Assembly: GCA_036971615.1 (NCBI GenBank) | Contig: JAYKKR010000003.1 | Span: 1,860,001 to 1,924,000, forward strand | Direction of reading: 5' to 3' | Length of the DNA stretch: 64,000 nucleotides | Source: Amyloporia xantha | Lineage: Eukaryota; Basidiomycota; Agaricomycetes; Polyporales; Adustoporiaceae | Shown: in pieces, positions 1 to 12,190 of the stretch | Numbering within the stretch: the stretch's first letter is position 1 | How the letters are laid out: each line of letters begins with the position of its first letter | Notes under the pieces: generated by a model | What the model was told of the DNA's origin: nothing | The model's database searches: none | The model's input: the letters and a program-made list of their open reading frames with translations, nothing else | Made by a program: the position numbers and the translations under genes

Positions 1-220
1 ACTGCTCCATGGTGGGCTTGAAGACGGGAATTCCGCGCTGGGCCAAAGGGTCGTCTTCCGGATCGAGCCAGGTTCTGCCATCCGAATCCGGAGACGGAGG
101 CAGTTGCTGGGCGTTCTCCGAACCATAGAAGTGGTCAGGTTGGATCGGAGGTTCCGGAGTTGGGGACCGGGACGAGGGGGAAGGTGTGAGCGAAGGTGTG
201 CGGCCTGACGCGTTGGACAT
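1..220 (-). CDS. JmjN/JmjC-type histone demethylase, N-terminal fragment
   Basis: The start codon is at 220 and the frame runs off the left edge, giving 73 residues. Residues 1-45 are Ser/Pro-rich and low in complexity. Residues 50-62 are acidic, and residues 63-73 (GIPVFKPTMEQ) match the first strand of a JmjN domain. JmjN in fungi is normally followed by a catalytic JmjC domain, giving an Fe(II)/2-oxoglutarate-dependent histone lysine demethylase of the KDM4/Gis1 or KDM5 kind. None of the catalytic part is in the window, so activity and subclass are inferred only. The gene is divergent from PRE4, with about 600 bp between the two start codons. The fragment is short, but the JmjN motif is quite specific. 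Confidence 0.7.
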   Translation of the reverse strand, partial: MSNASGRTPSLTPSPSSRSPTPEPPIQPDHFYGSENAQQLPPSPDSDGRTWLDPEDDPLAQRGIPVFKPTMEQ

Positions 221-824
221 TGGTGAGGTCGGATGGCTTCAATATTGTGAGGACGGTGTGGGATAAATGGGTTCCACGAAACGGCGTGTGTCTGCAGAGG
301 TTGAATGAAAAGAACTCTAGCAAGAGCAGAGACAGCACATCAACGGCGACGACAACAGAGGGAACGACAGAGAGAGTGAGTTGGCAAGAACAGTCGCTGT
401 TGGTCGTCGGGACTCGACCTCGTCCAGAATTCTGGCCGCGGTCATTCCTCCCGCAAGACCCGCTTCCGTATTTGGCATAACCCCTGCCCTGAAGTTTACG
501 TAACTATGGTGGCTGTGGCTACAAAATGTCTAACTTTGCTTGCTCAAAAATGAAGACAAAATTAAGAGCACTTCTTGCTGGCTGCACGCCAATTCACAAG
601 CGTTCCTCATCAAATTTCGTAATCAAAGCTGGAGGAAGATTCATTGTATCATGAAATCATGTAGTCTGACGAAGGAGTGACCGCAGACGCTCATACACGG
701 TATGGCTTACGTAAGAAGCGCGTCGACGCGCGTTCGCAGTGAGCGTGACGCAAGCCCATCTGGTCCATCCAAAGCTAGAGCGGCTCAGCGTCCTCGTCCT
801 CCGACATACACATATTCTTCTGAC
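221..824. promoter_or_regulatory. Divergent intergenic region, JmjN gene / PRE4
   Basis: About 600 bp lie between two divergently transcribed genes and must hold both promoters. The open frames here look like shadows without family signatures. An in-frame upstream codon at 702 could extend PRE4 by 41 basic/Pro-rich residues, but the residues from 825 match the family better. I see no convincing TATA element. Confidence 0.4.
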
Positions 825-1914
825 ATGGACCATTTTCCTACAAACTGGGGCCGACCAGTAAGTGTAGCTTTATCTGAACAGCAGAGTATCTCAAAACACT
901 TGCATTTCAGCGAGACGAGTTACTCGACCAGTACAATACATATCCATTGCACCATCGTCCATCCAATAACCAGAATGTTTTCGCCGAAGGGGTTCAGCGT
1001 ACACAGTGAGAACCCAGCTCAACAGCTCTACTCCATGAAGGGTGTTGACATCTGCGCAGACAGCCCATCGTCACAGGGACGAGTGTCCTTGCTATTGAAT
1101 ACAAGGACGGGATCATGATGGCTGCCGACAACCTTGGTCTGTCCCTTTCGTCTTCCCCAATTTGACCTTATGTTGACTGTTACAATTCAGCCTCCTACGG
1201 CTCCCTTGCGCGGTTCAAGGACATTCAGCGGTTGCACCCAGTCGGCAATTCCACCGTGCTCGGCGCGTCTGGCGACATGTCCGACTTCCAATACCTCCAG
1301 CATACTCTGGACGAGCTGATGACCGACGAGTTCATGCACGGTGATGGTCATGAGCTCGGCCCTGCCGAGGTGCACGAATATCTTTCGCGCGTCATGTACG
1401 GCCGTCGCTCCAAACTCAACCCGCTTTGGAACGCGTTGCTCGTCGGTGGACTCCAGGACGGCAAGCGGTGAGTGTCGGTGCAATCTCGTCTCTAATCATT
1501 AGCTGCATCTTACTATCCCGTCAACAGCTTCCTTGCGTATGTAGACCTCCTCGGTACGACTTACAAGGCAGCCTCCATCGCGACTGGCTACGGCGCGCAC
1601 ATTGCCATCCCAATTCTGCGCAACGTCGTTGATGGCCATGCGGACACGCTCACGGAGGAAGATGCGCGAAAATTGCTGCATGAATGCATGCGTGTGCTCT
1701 ACTATCGGGACGCGCGCAGTCTGGACAAAGGTTTGTGTCCTGGCTTACAATTCGTGCTCTACACCAGTCCCGTTCGGGATACTAACTATGTTCTACATAG
1801 TACCAAATTGCTACCGTGAACGCCGCCGGTGTCTCCATATCGGATACCTTGAAACTTGAAACTAACTGGGATTTCGCCGAAGGTATTCGAGGTTATGGTG
1901 CGCAGACGCAGTAG
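825..1914 (+). CDS. PRE4: 20S proteasome subunit beta type-4 (beta-7, Pre4), apparent frameshift at last splice
   Basis: This is a structural, non-catalytic beta-ring subunit of the 20S proteasome. Six exons are readable: 825-857, 911-1005, 1060-1136, 1191-1467, 1528-1729/1730 and 1801-1914, giving about 265 residues, like yeast Pre4. Recognisable segments are PIVTGTSV at the processed N-terminus, YKDGIMMAADNLASYGSLARF, MSDFQYLQ, LNPLWNALLVGG, ATGYGAHIAIP, VLYYRDARS and a C-terminal tail ending GYGAQTQ. The last intron has a good branch motif (tactaac) and acceptor, but exon 5 ends ..GAC AAA G|GTTTGT. The conserved continuation DK-YQIATV needs ..GAC AAG|GTTTGT. There is therefore one base too many at 1727-1730. 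Read literally, the frame shifts and the protein loses its conserved C-terminal tail. I think a sequence error is likely. Confidence 0.9.
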
Positions 1915-2339
1915 TTGTTGGTGATGATGACGTTTGGGTTCCACTGCAGAACGTGTACATAAGTCGACGATTATACTGTTCGTTGTTATGAAGCATTCTC
2001 GATGCAAAGGTTGTACTATATTCGAAGTTTCACATCTATTTTGGGAGTCCGCCATTTTGGCTCCAGTCGTTCTCTGCATACTGTGAACTCAACCTCATAA
2101 TTATCCAATGTAAAGAAAGGCAAATTTACTGGGTACAACAATCAGAATGGAACATAAAGGAGTAGTACAACGCTGTACAAGATCATGATACTGTCGTTCT
2201 TCTGGCACTGTTCGGTCATTTACACGCCGCATACCTTTCCGTGGCAGGCTTGTGAGGAATATTGAGCTCTCTGAGATGTCTCGGCAAGTTTCTCTCACCC
2301 TCGCCCACCCAGTCCCATTTCCACCCCAATTTATCGTGT

Positions 2340-5300
2340 TCATTTCGCATTGTCGCGTGACTGAGTAGCTCTGTCCCATCCCGAATCCCCAGGTGGAGGG
2401 CGAGCGTGGTCCCATTGATGCACGCTTTCAGGAACCACGCCCTGGGACCGGGACTTTCGCGCGAGCCCATGGTGCCCTCCGGGACGTTTGGCCACTTGAC
2501 CCTCTCGCCATGCTTCAGCTTTTGCTTGAGCATATGGGAATTTGGACCGGGTAGCGGACCTGGGAGTCGTAGAGTTGAACCTGTGAGCAACAGGGGTGGG
2601 TAGAAAGGAGACGCACCCCGACGCACCTCGCACAGTTTTCGGAAGCACGATGGCTATCGCCGGCTCGCCCTTCTTGAGGGCCTCCATTTTCGCATCCTCG
2701 TTCCATTTCGCATGGGTATACGCGACAGCAGCGTAAGAAGTCATGCCAGGACGTGGGTCCCAGTGTTCATAGCGACGTTGAACACCAGGCGCCGTTGGAT
2801 ACGTGCCGGGAACCTTCACGTAATCGTGTGCAATGTTGCCCAGCACAGGATGAGGTTCCATCACTGGCTGAGACGATGGGATACTAGGCGCCATAGAAGG
2901 AAAGAACGACTCCAGCGGTGGGCTGACATTGCATTCCTCTGCCCTATGAGGTAGAACGTCCGACACCCCTCGTTCGTCGCCTTCCACTTTATCCATAGCT
3001 TTTGCTTTCTCGATAGCGGCTAGCGTCCGAGTAGTGGGGACCCAATTCCCCTCCCTCCCAGCAACGGATGAGACGAAAGGCACACACCAGCGATGCCAGC
3101 ATTCCCACGGACTTCTGAGAGGAAATTTAGGACCAAGCATGGCGTAGAGATTCTTCATAAGATCAATGGTCTTTTGACGTGTTTGAATATCTTCTCTTGA
3201 CATCTGATCAAGGTATGTCGCCACTAATTCGTTCCAGGATTCTGCGATTGGTATCTTGAACGACAACGGCGGTGGCGGCAAAGGTCGAGCACGGAGGCTT
3301 GCCGAGATGTAGGATAATGATGGCTCTGCGGTAACATCCAAGTCCGACTTTGGACAAGTTGGGACGGAGGCTTCGGCAGCGACAACCATCACGCTATCCG
3401 CAGACTTCCCCTTGGAAAACGATTGAGCTTGCTCTTGGGCCTCCAAGCTACCAAATGCAGCGCTGGCATCTCTTTCACGTACGACATGACGTGCTTTCTG
3501 TTGGCCCTGTCCTGGAGACGCCCTCGGAACATGGCTTATTGGAACACCAGACTCTGCCAATCCGCGCGATGCAGCTTGGGTACCGCTTCTGATGTCGGGT
3601 TCCTGCAGAGAAAGAAATGACAATGGCTGCTCTTCTCCGGTAGCAACATTGACCTGGGTACGGGAAGTCATCCTTGCAAGTAACTGGTCATTAAGGCGGG
3701 TCTTCTCGCCCCACTCCTGTCTTGCCTCGTCTATAGTCTCCAACATCCAAGTTTGAATTGGCCTGAACATCAACACATAGTTGTATAGCTCGGCGATGCG
3801 AGTCCAGCCATGTTCCACAGGAGAATAATGAGAGACAATATCAAGGAGGAGCATTACCTCTGCCACAGTCCAAGGGTGGCGCGCCAAAATCTCGAGCGGA
3901 TTTTCTGGAGGTGTCGGAGTTGTGTTCGAAAGAGGCTGAGCGGCATCTGGGACACAGCGTGGATTATCTGGAAGGCGGATAGGCGGAGCTCGACTTGCGG
4001 CTGCATAGAAGTCTGTAAGTGTGGCTATAGGGCGGAGATTACCTACACGGCCAGCTCCAGCAGCAATTTTGAAGTGAGCTGCCTGATAGATTGGCACCGA
4101 CCCAGCATCCGCCGGGGACCGCGCAGCAATATCACTATCAGGAAATGTATGGCATTTGGAAGCAGGCAATACCCCGGAGTACTGCCCATCTTCGGAGAGA
4201 TGGTCCGGCATGTCTAAACCTGCGGTCTCAGCCTCATTTTCTGAGATGGTCTGCATGCTATCAGATACACTCTGGAGAATGCTGTCAGAAGTATTTCCTC
4301 CATCCTCTCGAATCAGCCGAGCTTGGTACAACTTCAGGGCCTTCAAAATGTGCTCCTGCACCAGACGAGCCCTATCAGTGCGAGAAACTTTCCAGTCTTG
4401 ATGCTCTTGCCACACTTGGGCCATGAAATTGACTTCCTCCTGTACGGCCTTCCACCATTCAAGGTCTCTGTCGGAATCCACGGATGCCAGTTGAGCTATC
4501 TTGCCCTCGATGAGAGCTTGTAGCTCAGACCTCTGCGTTGAAGATTGCACCGAGTCTATAAGCCAGTGGAGCTTGGCCAGAGTATTCTCGCGATATGCCA
4601 TAATCAGGTCATGGTTCGGCATAGCCATCTGCTTTGGAAGGCATAGAGAGGTCTGGATAGATCCATTCGAGGAAGCCGAACTCGTTGACTCAGCTCTCCG
4701 TTGGAACAATGCCTGTGGACCAGATACGCGTTTGACCTCCAACGTTTGCTTCTTCTCCCCTTCTGTACCTGGTGCCTGCTTGACAAGACCTGCAGAACTG
4801 ACAAGAATGAGTGTATCGTGAGAGTGCCCACCAGTTTCTGTCGCTTCGACCTTTTCCTTTTCCTGAGCCTTGCAATTTGCTTTCCGACTCTTCTTGTCTA
4901 TATCCATTGCTCTGCCTATATTACTAACCTCTGCATTGGAGTTTGCGGGTCCAGGTAATTCCTTTCCGTCGGTGATCAGGCCCACATCACGTCCCGACGG
5001 GGCGCTGGGTATCAAGGAACCAACCTCTATCTCGTCAGGCTGGTTATGTGTTTGCCGGACGTTCAGTTCAGGTGTACCAGTTCCGCTGTTGATCACTATG
5101 CAATCGACTTCGTTAAGGGACAAGCGCACGACGTCGTCGCCGTTGTCACTGGATCCCGACGTTTGTGCAGAAGGATAAGATGGGCCTTGTGAACCTGCGT
5201 CACAACGATCTCCATGCATTGACCCTCCCCTTTCAAGGACGACAGCATTTGCTTCGTTCATACGAGCTGGAATATGGGCATCCAATACTGTAGAATTGAA

Positions 5301-5591
5301 AAGAGGCATATCCATCGGTCCATGAGACCCCGACTGCGACTGAAAGTGTTTCGCTGTAGATTCGCCTTGGGTACGCGGCTGCTTCCCGCTATCTGAACTG
5401 GAAGGAATAAATGGTAGTGGTGATGAAGCTCTGGACTGTGTGGCCACGTCGTCATTGGAGTCAGATGTACCATAGTAGCACATTTCCTGCGAAATACAGC
5501 TTGCTTGAGAATATTATGTTACAGTAGACAAAACACATACTGGATACGGGCGCGCACGGCGGCATGGGGTTGTGGATGAACGATACAACAT
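2340..5591 (-). CDS. HSA-domain protein with SANT-like segments (Eaf1/Vid21-like chromatin protein)
   Basis: A short first exon (5541-5591) splices in phase to a long second exon starting at 5486, giving just over 1,060 residues. Numbered from the Met at 5483, residues 335-395 resemble an HSA helix (W..V.EEVNFMAQ..QEHQDWK). Residues 536-570 look like the start of a SANT/Myb fold (HPWTVAEVMLLLDIV). Residues 790-799 (RSPWECWHRW) resemble the last SANT helix of Eaf1/Vid21, the NuA4 scaffold. The rest is low-complexity Ser/Pro/Gln-rich. About 220 residues between the two SANT-like halves is unusual. The 3' end is uncertain: an in-phase 53-nt intron (donor GTGCGA after ..PKT, acceptor ..CACAG near 2580) would end the protein at 2515, while the unspliced frame ends at 2340. 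Promoter-side neighbours give no functional hint. The HSA assignment is moderate and orthology is inferred. Confidence 0.6.
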
Positions 5592-8078
5592 GTTCTGCGC
5601 CTAGGAAACCAGTACACTACCAAAATTTCCCGTAAACGCACGTTGAGACACGCCTGAGGAGGTCTGAGACGTGTCAAACGTAGGTGTAATAGTTTCGTGA
5701 TATGTCGGTCCTGGCACGTCGCGTAATTAGTCTATATATAGAACTCACAAATAACCCGAGAGGGTTTTGTGTTGTGTTAGAAAGACGGTAAAGGCGAGGA
5801 ATGAGGGGAAGACGATGGGGCTTGTAAAACCGTGCTCCAAATTTATACAAAATTAGGTGTGGGCCACACTTGCCTCGTGTCACGAAGGTCTGAGCGCACG
5901 CCTGAACGTGCTTACTCGATCATGTTGCTAGTCTATTGTCATTGATGGAGGGGCCTAAGAGGATTGCAACGACGGAAACAGTGGTCGGCATGGCGACGGT
6001 GTAAGAGCCCATTGTGAGAGGTGCACAAATCTGCCAGAAATGTCTCGGCTCCGATAACGTACAAAAGCAGCTGCGAAATAGACTAGGGACTATGCAAACA
6101 TTAGAAAGGGCAATAGAAAAGAGACGAGACGAGCGTGCAAACTAATATGATTGACTCACCTGTGAGATCAGTGGGAATAAGAGCGTCTTAAGTCCCATTG
6201 TCCTTCTGCGCTTCCTGATGAGACATACACCACGGAGATTTTAAAACATTTTTTCGACATTGCTGGCGGCGTCTCGTGACGGTCTGCCCACGCATGTCGG
6301 CAAGTTCATGCGTCGACCTTGTATTGACGACTGTGACGCAAATCAATAATTCATTTATTAACTCTAAGCTTGAACAAATGTTCTGTAGCAACCTCGGACA
6401 CAGGTCGCGGATAAGCTCTTCACACTAGTCTAGACCAGTACTAAGCAGACATTCGATACAACGTGGTGTCGAGATTTTGCAGTAATATTGTCAAATCAAC
6501 CGACTGGTTGCTTGCACGAGATTAGCTCATGCCCTGTGCAATACACGATTCTATCATATTTCAATATCCTTCCAATTATCGTATCATTGCATACAGGACA
6601 GTAACTTATCCATAAGCAGTGTCTACATTGTGTAAATGGATTCAGACTACTGCCAATAATATCATGAGGATAGATATTTTGTAACAGTACATGGCCACAA
6701 GCACGACAGGGGGAACTACTATGAAGTTACCTATATCCGAATACACATTAATTCCTTCATGTGGCTCACACCTATTCACGAATTCAACTTGGAGTTCACA
6801 TGATGATAACGAAGAAAGGAAATTCAGAATTGACTTGCCTTATTCAGTCTTTCCGTCATGATAGATCCTCCAAGACACTGTGGAAGAACATGCATCAGAT
6901 GTAGTAAGTGGTGAACTGCGGAAGACTTACGATGCAAGTCCGCAGATGGCAAATCTGAATGAGGAACAGGAAATCGGTTTACTCAATATGAGCAAGCTTC
7001 AAACTTTAGACTACATTGTAAAGTGTAGACACATACCTTAACAATATTCCAGACATTGGTTCACCAGCTGACCAAATGCGATACCTGCGGTGTGAGCCTC
7101 CTGTGGACCAAACTCAAAGTACTCACATGTGTAGTCTGTCCTATGGGGAGCCACACTTCCATCTCAGAGTCAAGACCTTGAAAGTGGCGTAATAAGATGT
7201 GGTTTAGCTGGTAGTACAAGAGTGAGTCTATGACGTTTGATAGCAAGGAAGCTTCCTGCACCGTGGCGGGTATAGGCGAAAACATTTGTGGATGAGGTTG
7301 TTGCCAGATAGCGCGAAAACAGATGTGAGCAGAGGGAAAAGTATTTGTGGCGTTGCTATAGAGAATCGTCGATTAAAAACTCTGGCCCTGCGGCGCAAAC
7401 GGCCACAGTTGTCGGGCGATATCACAACAATAAAGTTAGCAAGCTGGGACTGAGATTAGGTAGAAGTATTCGCCAGTCTTAATTCAGAAGCAAGGCCGAA
7501 CATTGCTATGTGAACTCTCCAAGCATGAGGTATAACGTTAGCGCAAGCTCAAGGAGGAATGTCGAAGACGTCGTGGTTCAAAGAACCAATCAAGGTTTGC
7601 GTGCGACGTTGGCCAGGCATAGCCGCCAAGTACCTTCCAAATATAGGACCGTTGTCTTCCTCTAAGCTCAAATCTCTCAACGTCGCGCCAACATCATCAG
7701 AGCAATCCTACAGTCATTGTCATTCGATATCAGGCACTGATCAGTAAAAAATACGGAAATAAGCTTCTCTGGGGTTGGCGGTGTAGCATAACATCGAAAA
7801 GTCACATCTAGAGTGCTCAGAGGGTCGCCTTTACTGAGTAACATAATTGTGAAGCCCTCGCTAAGCAAATTCCAGAAGACCCCTTATGAGTAGGTATTCA
7901 CCCAGCGGTTGAGGCCCAATAAACGTCGAAATTTGAGGTCGAATGAGGTCAATTGACACCGAGTCAGAGGGCATGCATCTCGCAACATATGTACAGTGCA
8001 TCAAGCGTGATACAACGTTCGGTTCCAGTCGTTATGTGAGCTCGGCCGCGGCCTCGCCCCATTCAAGTACTATCGATT
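5592..8078. other. Gene-poor region
   Basis: About 2.5 kb is AT-rich with only short, stop-ridden frames. The minus frame at 7061-7285 and others show no family motif or consistent intron structure. I see no repeat, tRNA or transposon ends here. Confidence 0.5.
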
Positions 8079-8372
8079 TCAGGTGTCGAATGCCGGTGCG
8101 CATGCGTTCATGCTAGGAGTGCTTACATCAGCACAGTGCACATTTTCAACGGGAGTCGCCGCATTGGGTTGGCGTAGTCTCCTGTGAGCAGATCTAGAGT
8201 AGATACTTCCTTCAACCTTCGCCGGGCTCAGGATATCCGTATCTGACGGCAGCCTATCAAATCCAACGACACCGTCTATCTCAGCATGCGCCTTCTTCTG
8301 TACGTCCGGGTGCAAGACAGCCTCACATGTCGGCGCAACAGTGAGGACCGAAATGAACTCGGTCTTGCTCAA
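8079..8372 (-). pseudogene. Cytochrome P450 relic (I/J-helix to K-helix region)
   Basis: The minus frame encodes LHPDVQKKAHAEID followed by VVGFDRLPS, the conserved block between the I and K helices of fungal microsomal P450s. The normal continuation (DR..LPY..A...E.LR..P) is corrupted. No heme-binding FxxGxRxCxG motif, membrane anchor or I-helix oxygen motif is readable nearby, and the frame closes at both sides. A functional P450 of about 500 residues is not possible here, so this is a decayed fragment. It lies downstream of the membrane protein gene at 8632-10771. Confidence 0.6.
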
Positions 8373-8631
8373 GTTTCACTAAACATGTCTTTTGTGATTC
8401 ACTCAAGTGCGAAGTCTGCAATTTCTTTGTTCAATGCAAGAAGGCACCCCATGCATTTTTCACCGTATGTAAAGCTGTACTGTTACTCAACCGACCAAGC
8501 TTAGACTATTTATTCTGTCCTATAAATCGTGTGTGCATAATTCTGTAAACCGCTACCGCACGAATATTTCCAACTGCAACGGCAGATGTCAGATCTAGAG
8601 TCATCACGCTGCAACAATTTTATGACAAACT

Positions 8632-10771
8632 TTATACTGCAGAATGGTCACTGCTAGTCCGTCCAAATGAACTGAACTGCATTGCCATTTGGCCACCATG
8701 TTGCTTCCGATCAGCCAATTCAATGTCGTCACAGGCGATTTGTTGACCGGTGATAATGTTGTCTGCTTTATTGGGCGACAAGCTGTTCATAGTTGTGGTT
8801 CCAGTGCCAATGTGGCCATTGGCAAAATGAATACTGATGGTTTCAGCATAGCGCTCATTTGCATGATTGCCAATCACTAAGTCCATATGGGCGAGTACGA
8901 CGATGAGTGTCGGAACGATGCCCTGACACGTCATTGTTCACAAATATGACCTAGTGATATGCATGCATCAGCACTTTTGCATATTCCTGACACCCTGACA
9001 GCCCTGACATAATTTCATCAGGCTGTCAGAGCCGTCAGGCCACAGGGACATTAGTTTAAAACCGAATATAATAAGGAAAATAAAATGCACTCATACAGAA
9101 TTGAACCCCAAGACTTAGACAAACAAGAAGTAAACATTAAGTAAGACCACTACACCATAAGACCATAAATGTATCAAACTACTTAAACATTATGGTCTGA
9201 AGTTTCTCCAAGGGTTTCAATCTATTTGGACTTCAACAAATTTCGACTTTTTGACTTCTTTTATATTGAGTCAAATGAAGCCAGATTAGGGAAATAACAA
9301 TTCAGATACAGACCTATGCAATGCTGATTATCTTCAAAACAATGTCAAATAGTATTGCATAGACTCCACCATTATAATATATCAGGTTGCATGTAATTCC
9401 AAGCCTTGTTAGAGTGCACATATTTGAAGACCCTTGGGGATTAATGATGATATATTGATTAAATAGTTAGCTTTAAAGAAGCTGTTATGGTGTAGTGGTT
9501 ATGTTGCACTCATACTTATCATATATATTAATGCATGAGTTCAATTCCTGTGAATGGCATTTTATTTTCAGAGTTTTAGTTAGTTCTCTGACAAACACTG
9601 ACAACACTGAGCATCCTGACGGGTTTTCTCTGATGGAGTATCTAACCCAAACTGACAGCTGGTGTCCTGACATCCCTGACAGGTCCTGAAAGGCCCTGAC
9701 AAGCCGTTTGTCAGGGCTGTCAGGGCATTTGCAGAAGTTCTGATGTGGTTGAATTGCCTACCAATAGCGGTGATAAGATGTTCAAGACAACATGTTCACC
9801 AGGATTGTCCAGCCTCTCGAGGACTAGAGCGATGATCTGTTGTGGCACACAGTGAGTAAGCCGACATAAATCAAAAAGGATATAAGGGTGGCGACTTACA
9901 TTAGCAGTTACAAGGACGGCACCAGACTCGACAACAATCAGGATCACCTTTCTGTAGGATAGACTAGAAGATGAGTGCAACCCCAATGCATTTCCCATTC
10001 GCCATTCGAGATAGCTAAATGAAGATGTTCAGATGAACAGGCTTGTCAATGACACGAAAGCACAGGACTTACGCCAGCCTTCCAGCGATTAGGCCCGTGC
10101 ACAATGCTGTATTGACAATTGCAAGACTACCTGTAGGCAGTGGTAGAACTTTTGCAAGGATACCGAAGGATGTTAGAGATGCTGCAGACAAGATTCCAAC
10201 CACTGTATATAGGACGATAAGAAACAATGAGAAAGATACATGCAGACACAACATACCAAATGCAGCTAAGGTCGCCATAACCGGTATAATGATCACGGGG
10301 AAATTGCGATTCCATACCACCCAGACACGCCAAATGAGAATGGTGTCACCCAAGAGGCCCTGAATTAAAGCGGTCACTATATCAGCGAGTACTTCATTGC
10401 TCAATTTATTCACCTCGAATTGGGCAACCGCCACATCTGCTTGCTCGAATTGTATTGCGGTCGCAACCCCCATGTCTATCACCACTTGAAGGATCATGTG
10501 TGCAGTCGCCAACAGGAACATGATGATGGACACCCCAAATAGAATCTTGTGAGAAAGTAGCAAGTGTCGAGCAGTACTTCAGCTTTGAGTCAGTAGCGAA
10601 GGCTGCAAACCGATGTCAAGGCAGCGTACCAGAGTATATATAGAACGGCGGACACAGTAACACAGTAGACACCTAATAGGTTCCTGTCAATGCTTGTACT
10701 TAGGACGGGAGAATAGGCTTACCGTAAAATAAGGACTCGCCGAACATCGACGCGACTGCGATGGAAGCCAT
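8632..10771 (-). CDS. Fungal multi-pass membrane protein (7TM-like family), intron interrupted by an element
   Basis: This is a multi-pass membrane protein of a family expanded in Agaricomycetes, of unknown function. Exons readable on the minus strand include 10723-10771 (MASIAVASMFGESLFYG), 10630-10672 (VYCVTVSAVLYIL), one from 10576 (hydrophobic helices, then DTILIWRVWVVWNRNFPV), one ending near 9899 with SYRKVILIVVESGAVLVTAN, one ending at 9762 with NILSPLL, and 8632-8922 beginning GIVPTLIVVLAHMDL. Joining LSPLL to GIVPTLIVV across an 839-nt intron (9761-8923) restores the typical end of the last helix of this family. The C-terminal tail of about 85 residues is hydrophilic. The long intron contains the 8993-9725 element. 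If that intron were not removed, translation would stop at a TGA inside the element's right end (9720-9722). Confidence 0.7.
9085..9165 (-). other. tRNA-like unit (A and B boxes), left arm
   Basis: On the minus strand an A-box-like TGGTGTAGTGG (9147-9157) is followed by a B-box-like GGGGTTCAATTC (9098-9109), at tRNA spacing. The acceptor and anticodon stems are not well paired, so it is probably a tRNA-derived Pol III promoter rather than a working tRNA. It reads towards the left end of the element. Confidence 0.5.
9484..9560 (+). other. tRNA-like unit (A and B boxes), right arm
   Basis: An A-box-like TGGTGTAGTGG (9488-9498) and a B-box-like GAGTTCAATTCC (9537-9548) are at tRNA spacing on the plus strand, reading towards the right end of the element. 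No clean cloverleaf is visible. It is the diverged inverted partner of the unit at 9085-9165. Confidence 0.5.
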
Positions 10772-12190
10772 TGCAATAAGTTGAATGCCTAGCTATTGGA
10801 TCTGTGTCGCGGCGATTGTGCTGGGGGGTCTAAAACCTTCCGAAGACCGAGTGGAAGCTATATAAGGTCTCTTTAATATTTTGGTTCATGATCGGAAGTG
10901 GCCACCATGAGACTGCACACAGTTCGAGGCACAGATGACAACAGACAACGAACCCCGATCTCCGAATGAGATGCTGACATCTGGTGCGTTCAGCACATCA
11001 GACATTTTGTGAGAGTTCAAAAGAGTGCGTCTTTGTGACGAATCCAATAGTATCGGCAGGATAAGCACCTAGTGGCATAGAGTTCGATCAAAGTACACGA
11101 GAATTTTCAAGCTTAGTATGAGCGTATAAGGCAGATAAGATTAGTAGAAGTGTTACATACAGCTGTCGCACCTGCAGTTGCTGTGCAGGCATGTCTTTCT
11201 TGGGAAGAGGTAGTGCTTTATCTGTACACCATGACAACGCCGAGAACACCGTGTGCATGAGGTTTGCGCAGCACTGACAGTTCCTCGGGGACAGATTAAA
11301 GACCAACGCAGAGGGTACACGTGGACCTGTAGAACAAGCACTGACCCATGACTGTTCGCTAGTAGCGAATAGCATCGTGAAGTCTATATTCGATGTCGGG
11401 AGTGGGAGAGAAACAGAATAAGTACGGTAATAATTAGGCCATAGATTCAATGGCAGCGTGGAAACGATCTTTACATCTGATCGGAGCTCTTACGTACGAT
11501 AAATACCGTACCGCCAGAGCCCAGGGAGTCGGGACCAGAGATCGAATCCGTCTGAAGAAACCCGAGGGATCGGGCCCAAGAGGGGTTTCCATCCGTAGCG
11601 GGATAAGGGATACCCTCCTACATCAGGGGTTCCTGCCTAGAGTTCGGGTCAAACATGCACCGCACGTCTGAGATTGCGAAGCGGGAACTAATTTTAGAAT
11701 TTCAACAAGGCATTAGATCTATGACAATTGACCTATCCGGAGCGCTGCAACGTTGCAAGTGGCAGCAATCATTCAGACATGATTTCACCACATTAGGTCC
11801 TCAACCTCTCAGGCGGTGAAACAGGCTTGCTTCGTCGGTGGGTAAAGTTCTGGATTTCCTTATTTGCGCAATAATATCATGGCTGAATTGGTCACTCTTA
11901 TCGACGAGAAGCGCCAGCCTGCCAGGTGCGCGGGTTCTGCATTTGATTTCCTCCATTCAGCAATGTTCACATGCACAATGGTGACCGCTTCGAGTTCATT
12001 CGGCTGATCGGTACTTACATATCGTTCACTACAGCAAACAGATTACCAATTTAGTTTCCGTTCATCGCCTACCATTTGCAAACGGCCCCATGACTCAGTT
12101 GGCATAATATAAGCGGTTTCATGAATGCACACCCGTAGCCATCTTACAGTATCGACCTATCTTGTTGTCTCAACGACCCTATCAAGGCAA
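10772..12190. other. Gene-poor intergenic region
   Basis: This holds the upstream region of the membrane protein gene and of the questin-oxidase-like gene, which are divergent. The frames at 10886-11450 (-) and 11450-11671 (+) show no recognisable family or convincing exon structure. Confidence 0.4.

Larger units (their letters stand above)
8993..9725. mobile_element. 733-bp TIR/foldback element with two outward tRNA-like units
   Basis: The ends are perfect 17-bp inverted repeats (CCCTGACAGCCCTGACA at 8993-9009 and its complement at 9709-9725). Inside each end lie many degenerate CTGTCAGG/CCTGACAG subterminal repeats. Further in, both arms share an inverted GAAAATAAAATGC..GAATTGAAC stretch belonging to tRNA-like units on opposite strands. 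No transposase is encoded, so the element is non-autonomous. It sits inside an intron of the membrane protein gene. I could not fix a target-site duplication with confidence. Confidence 0.7.
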
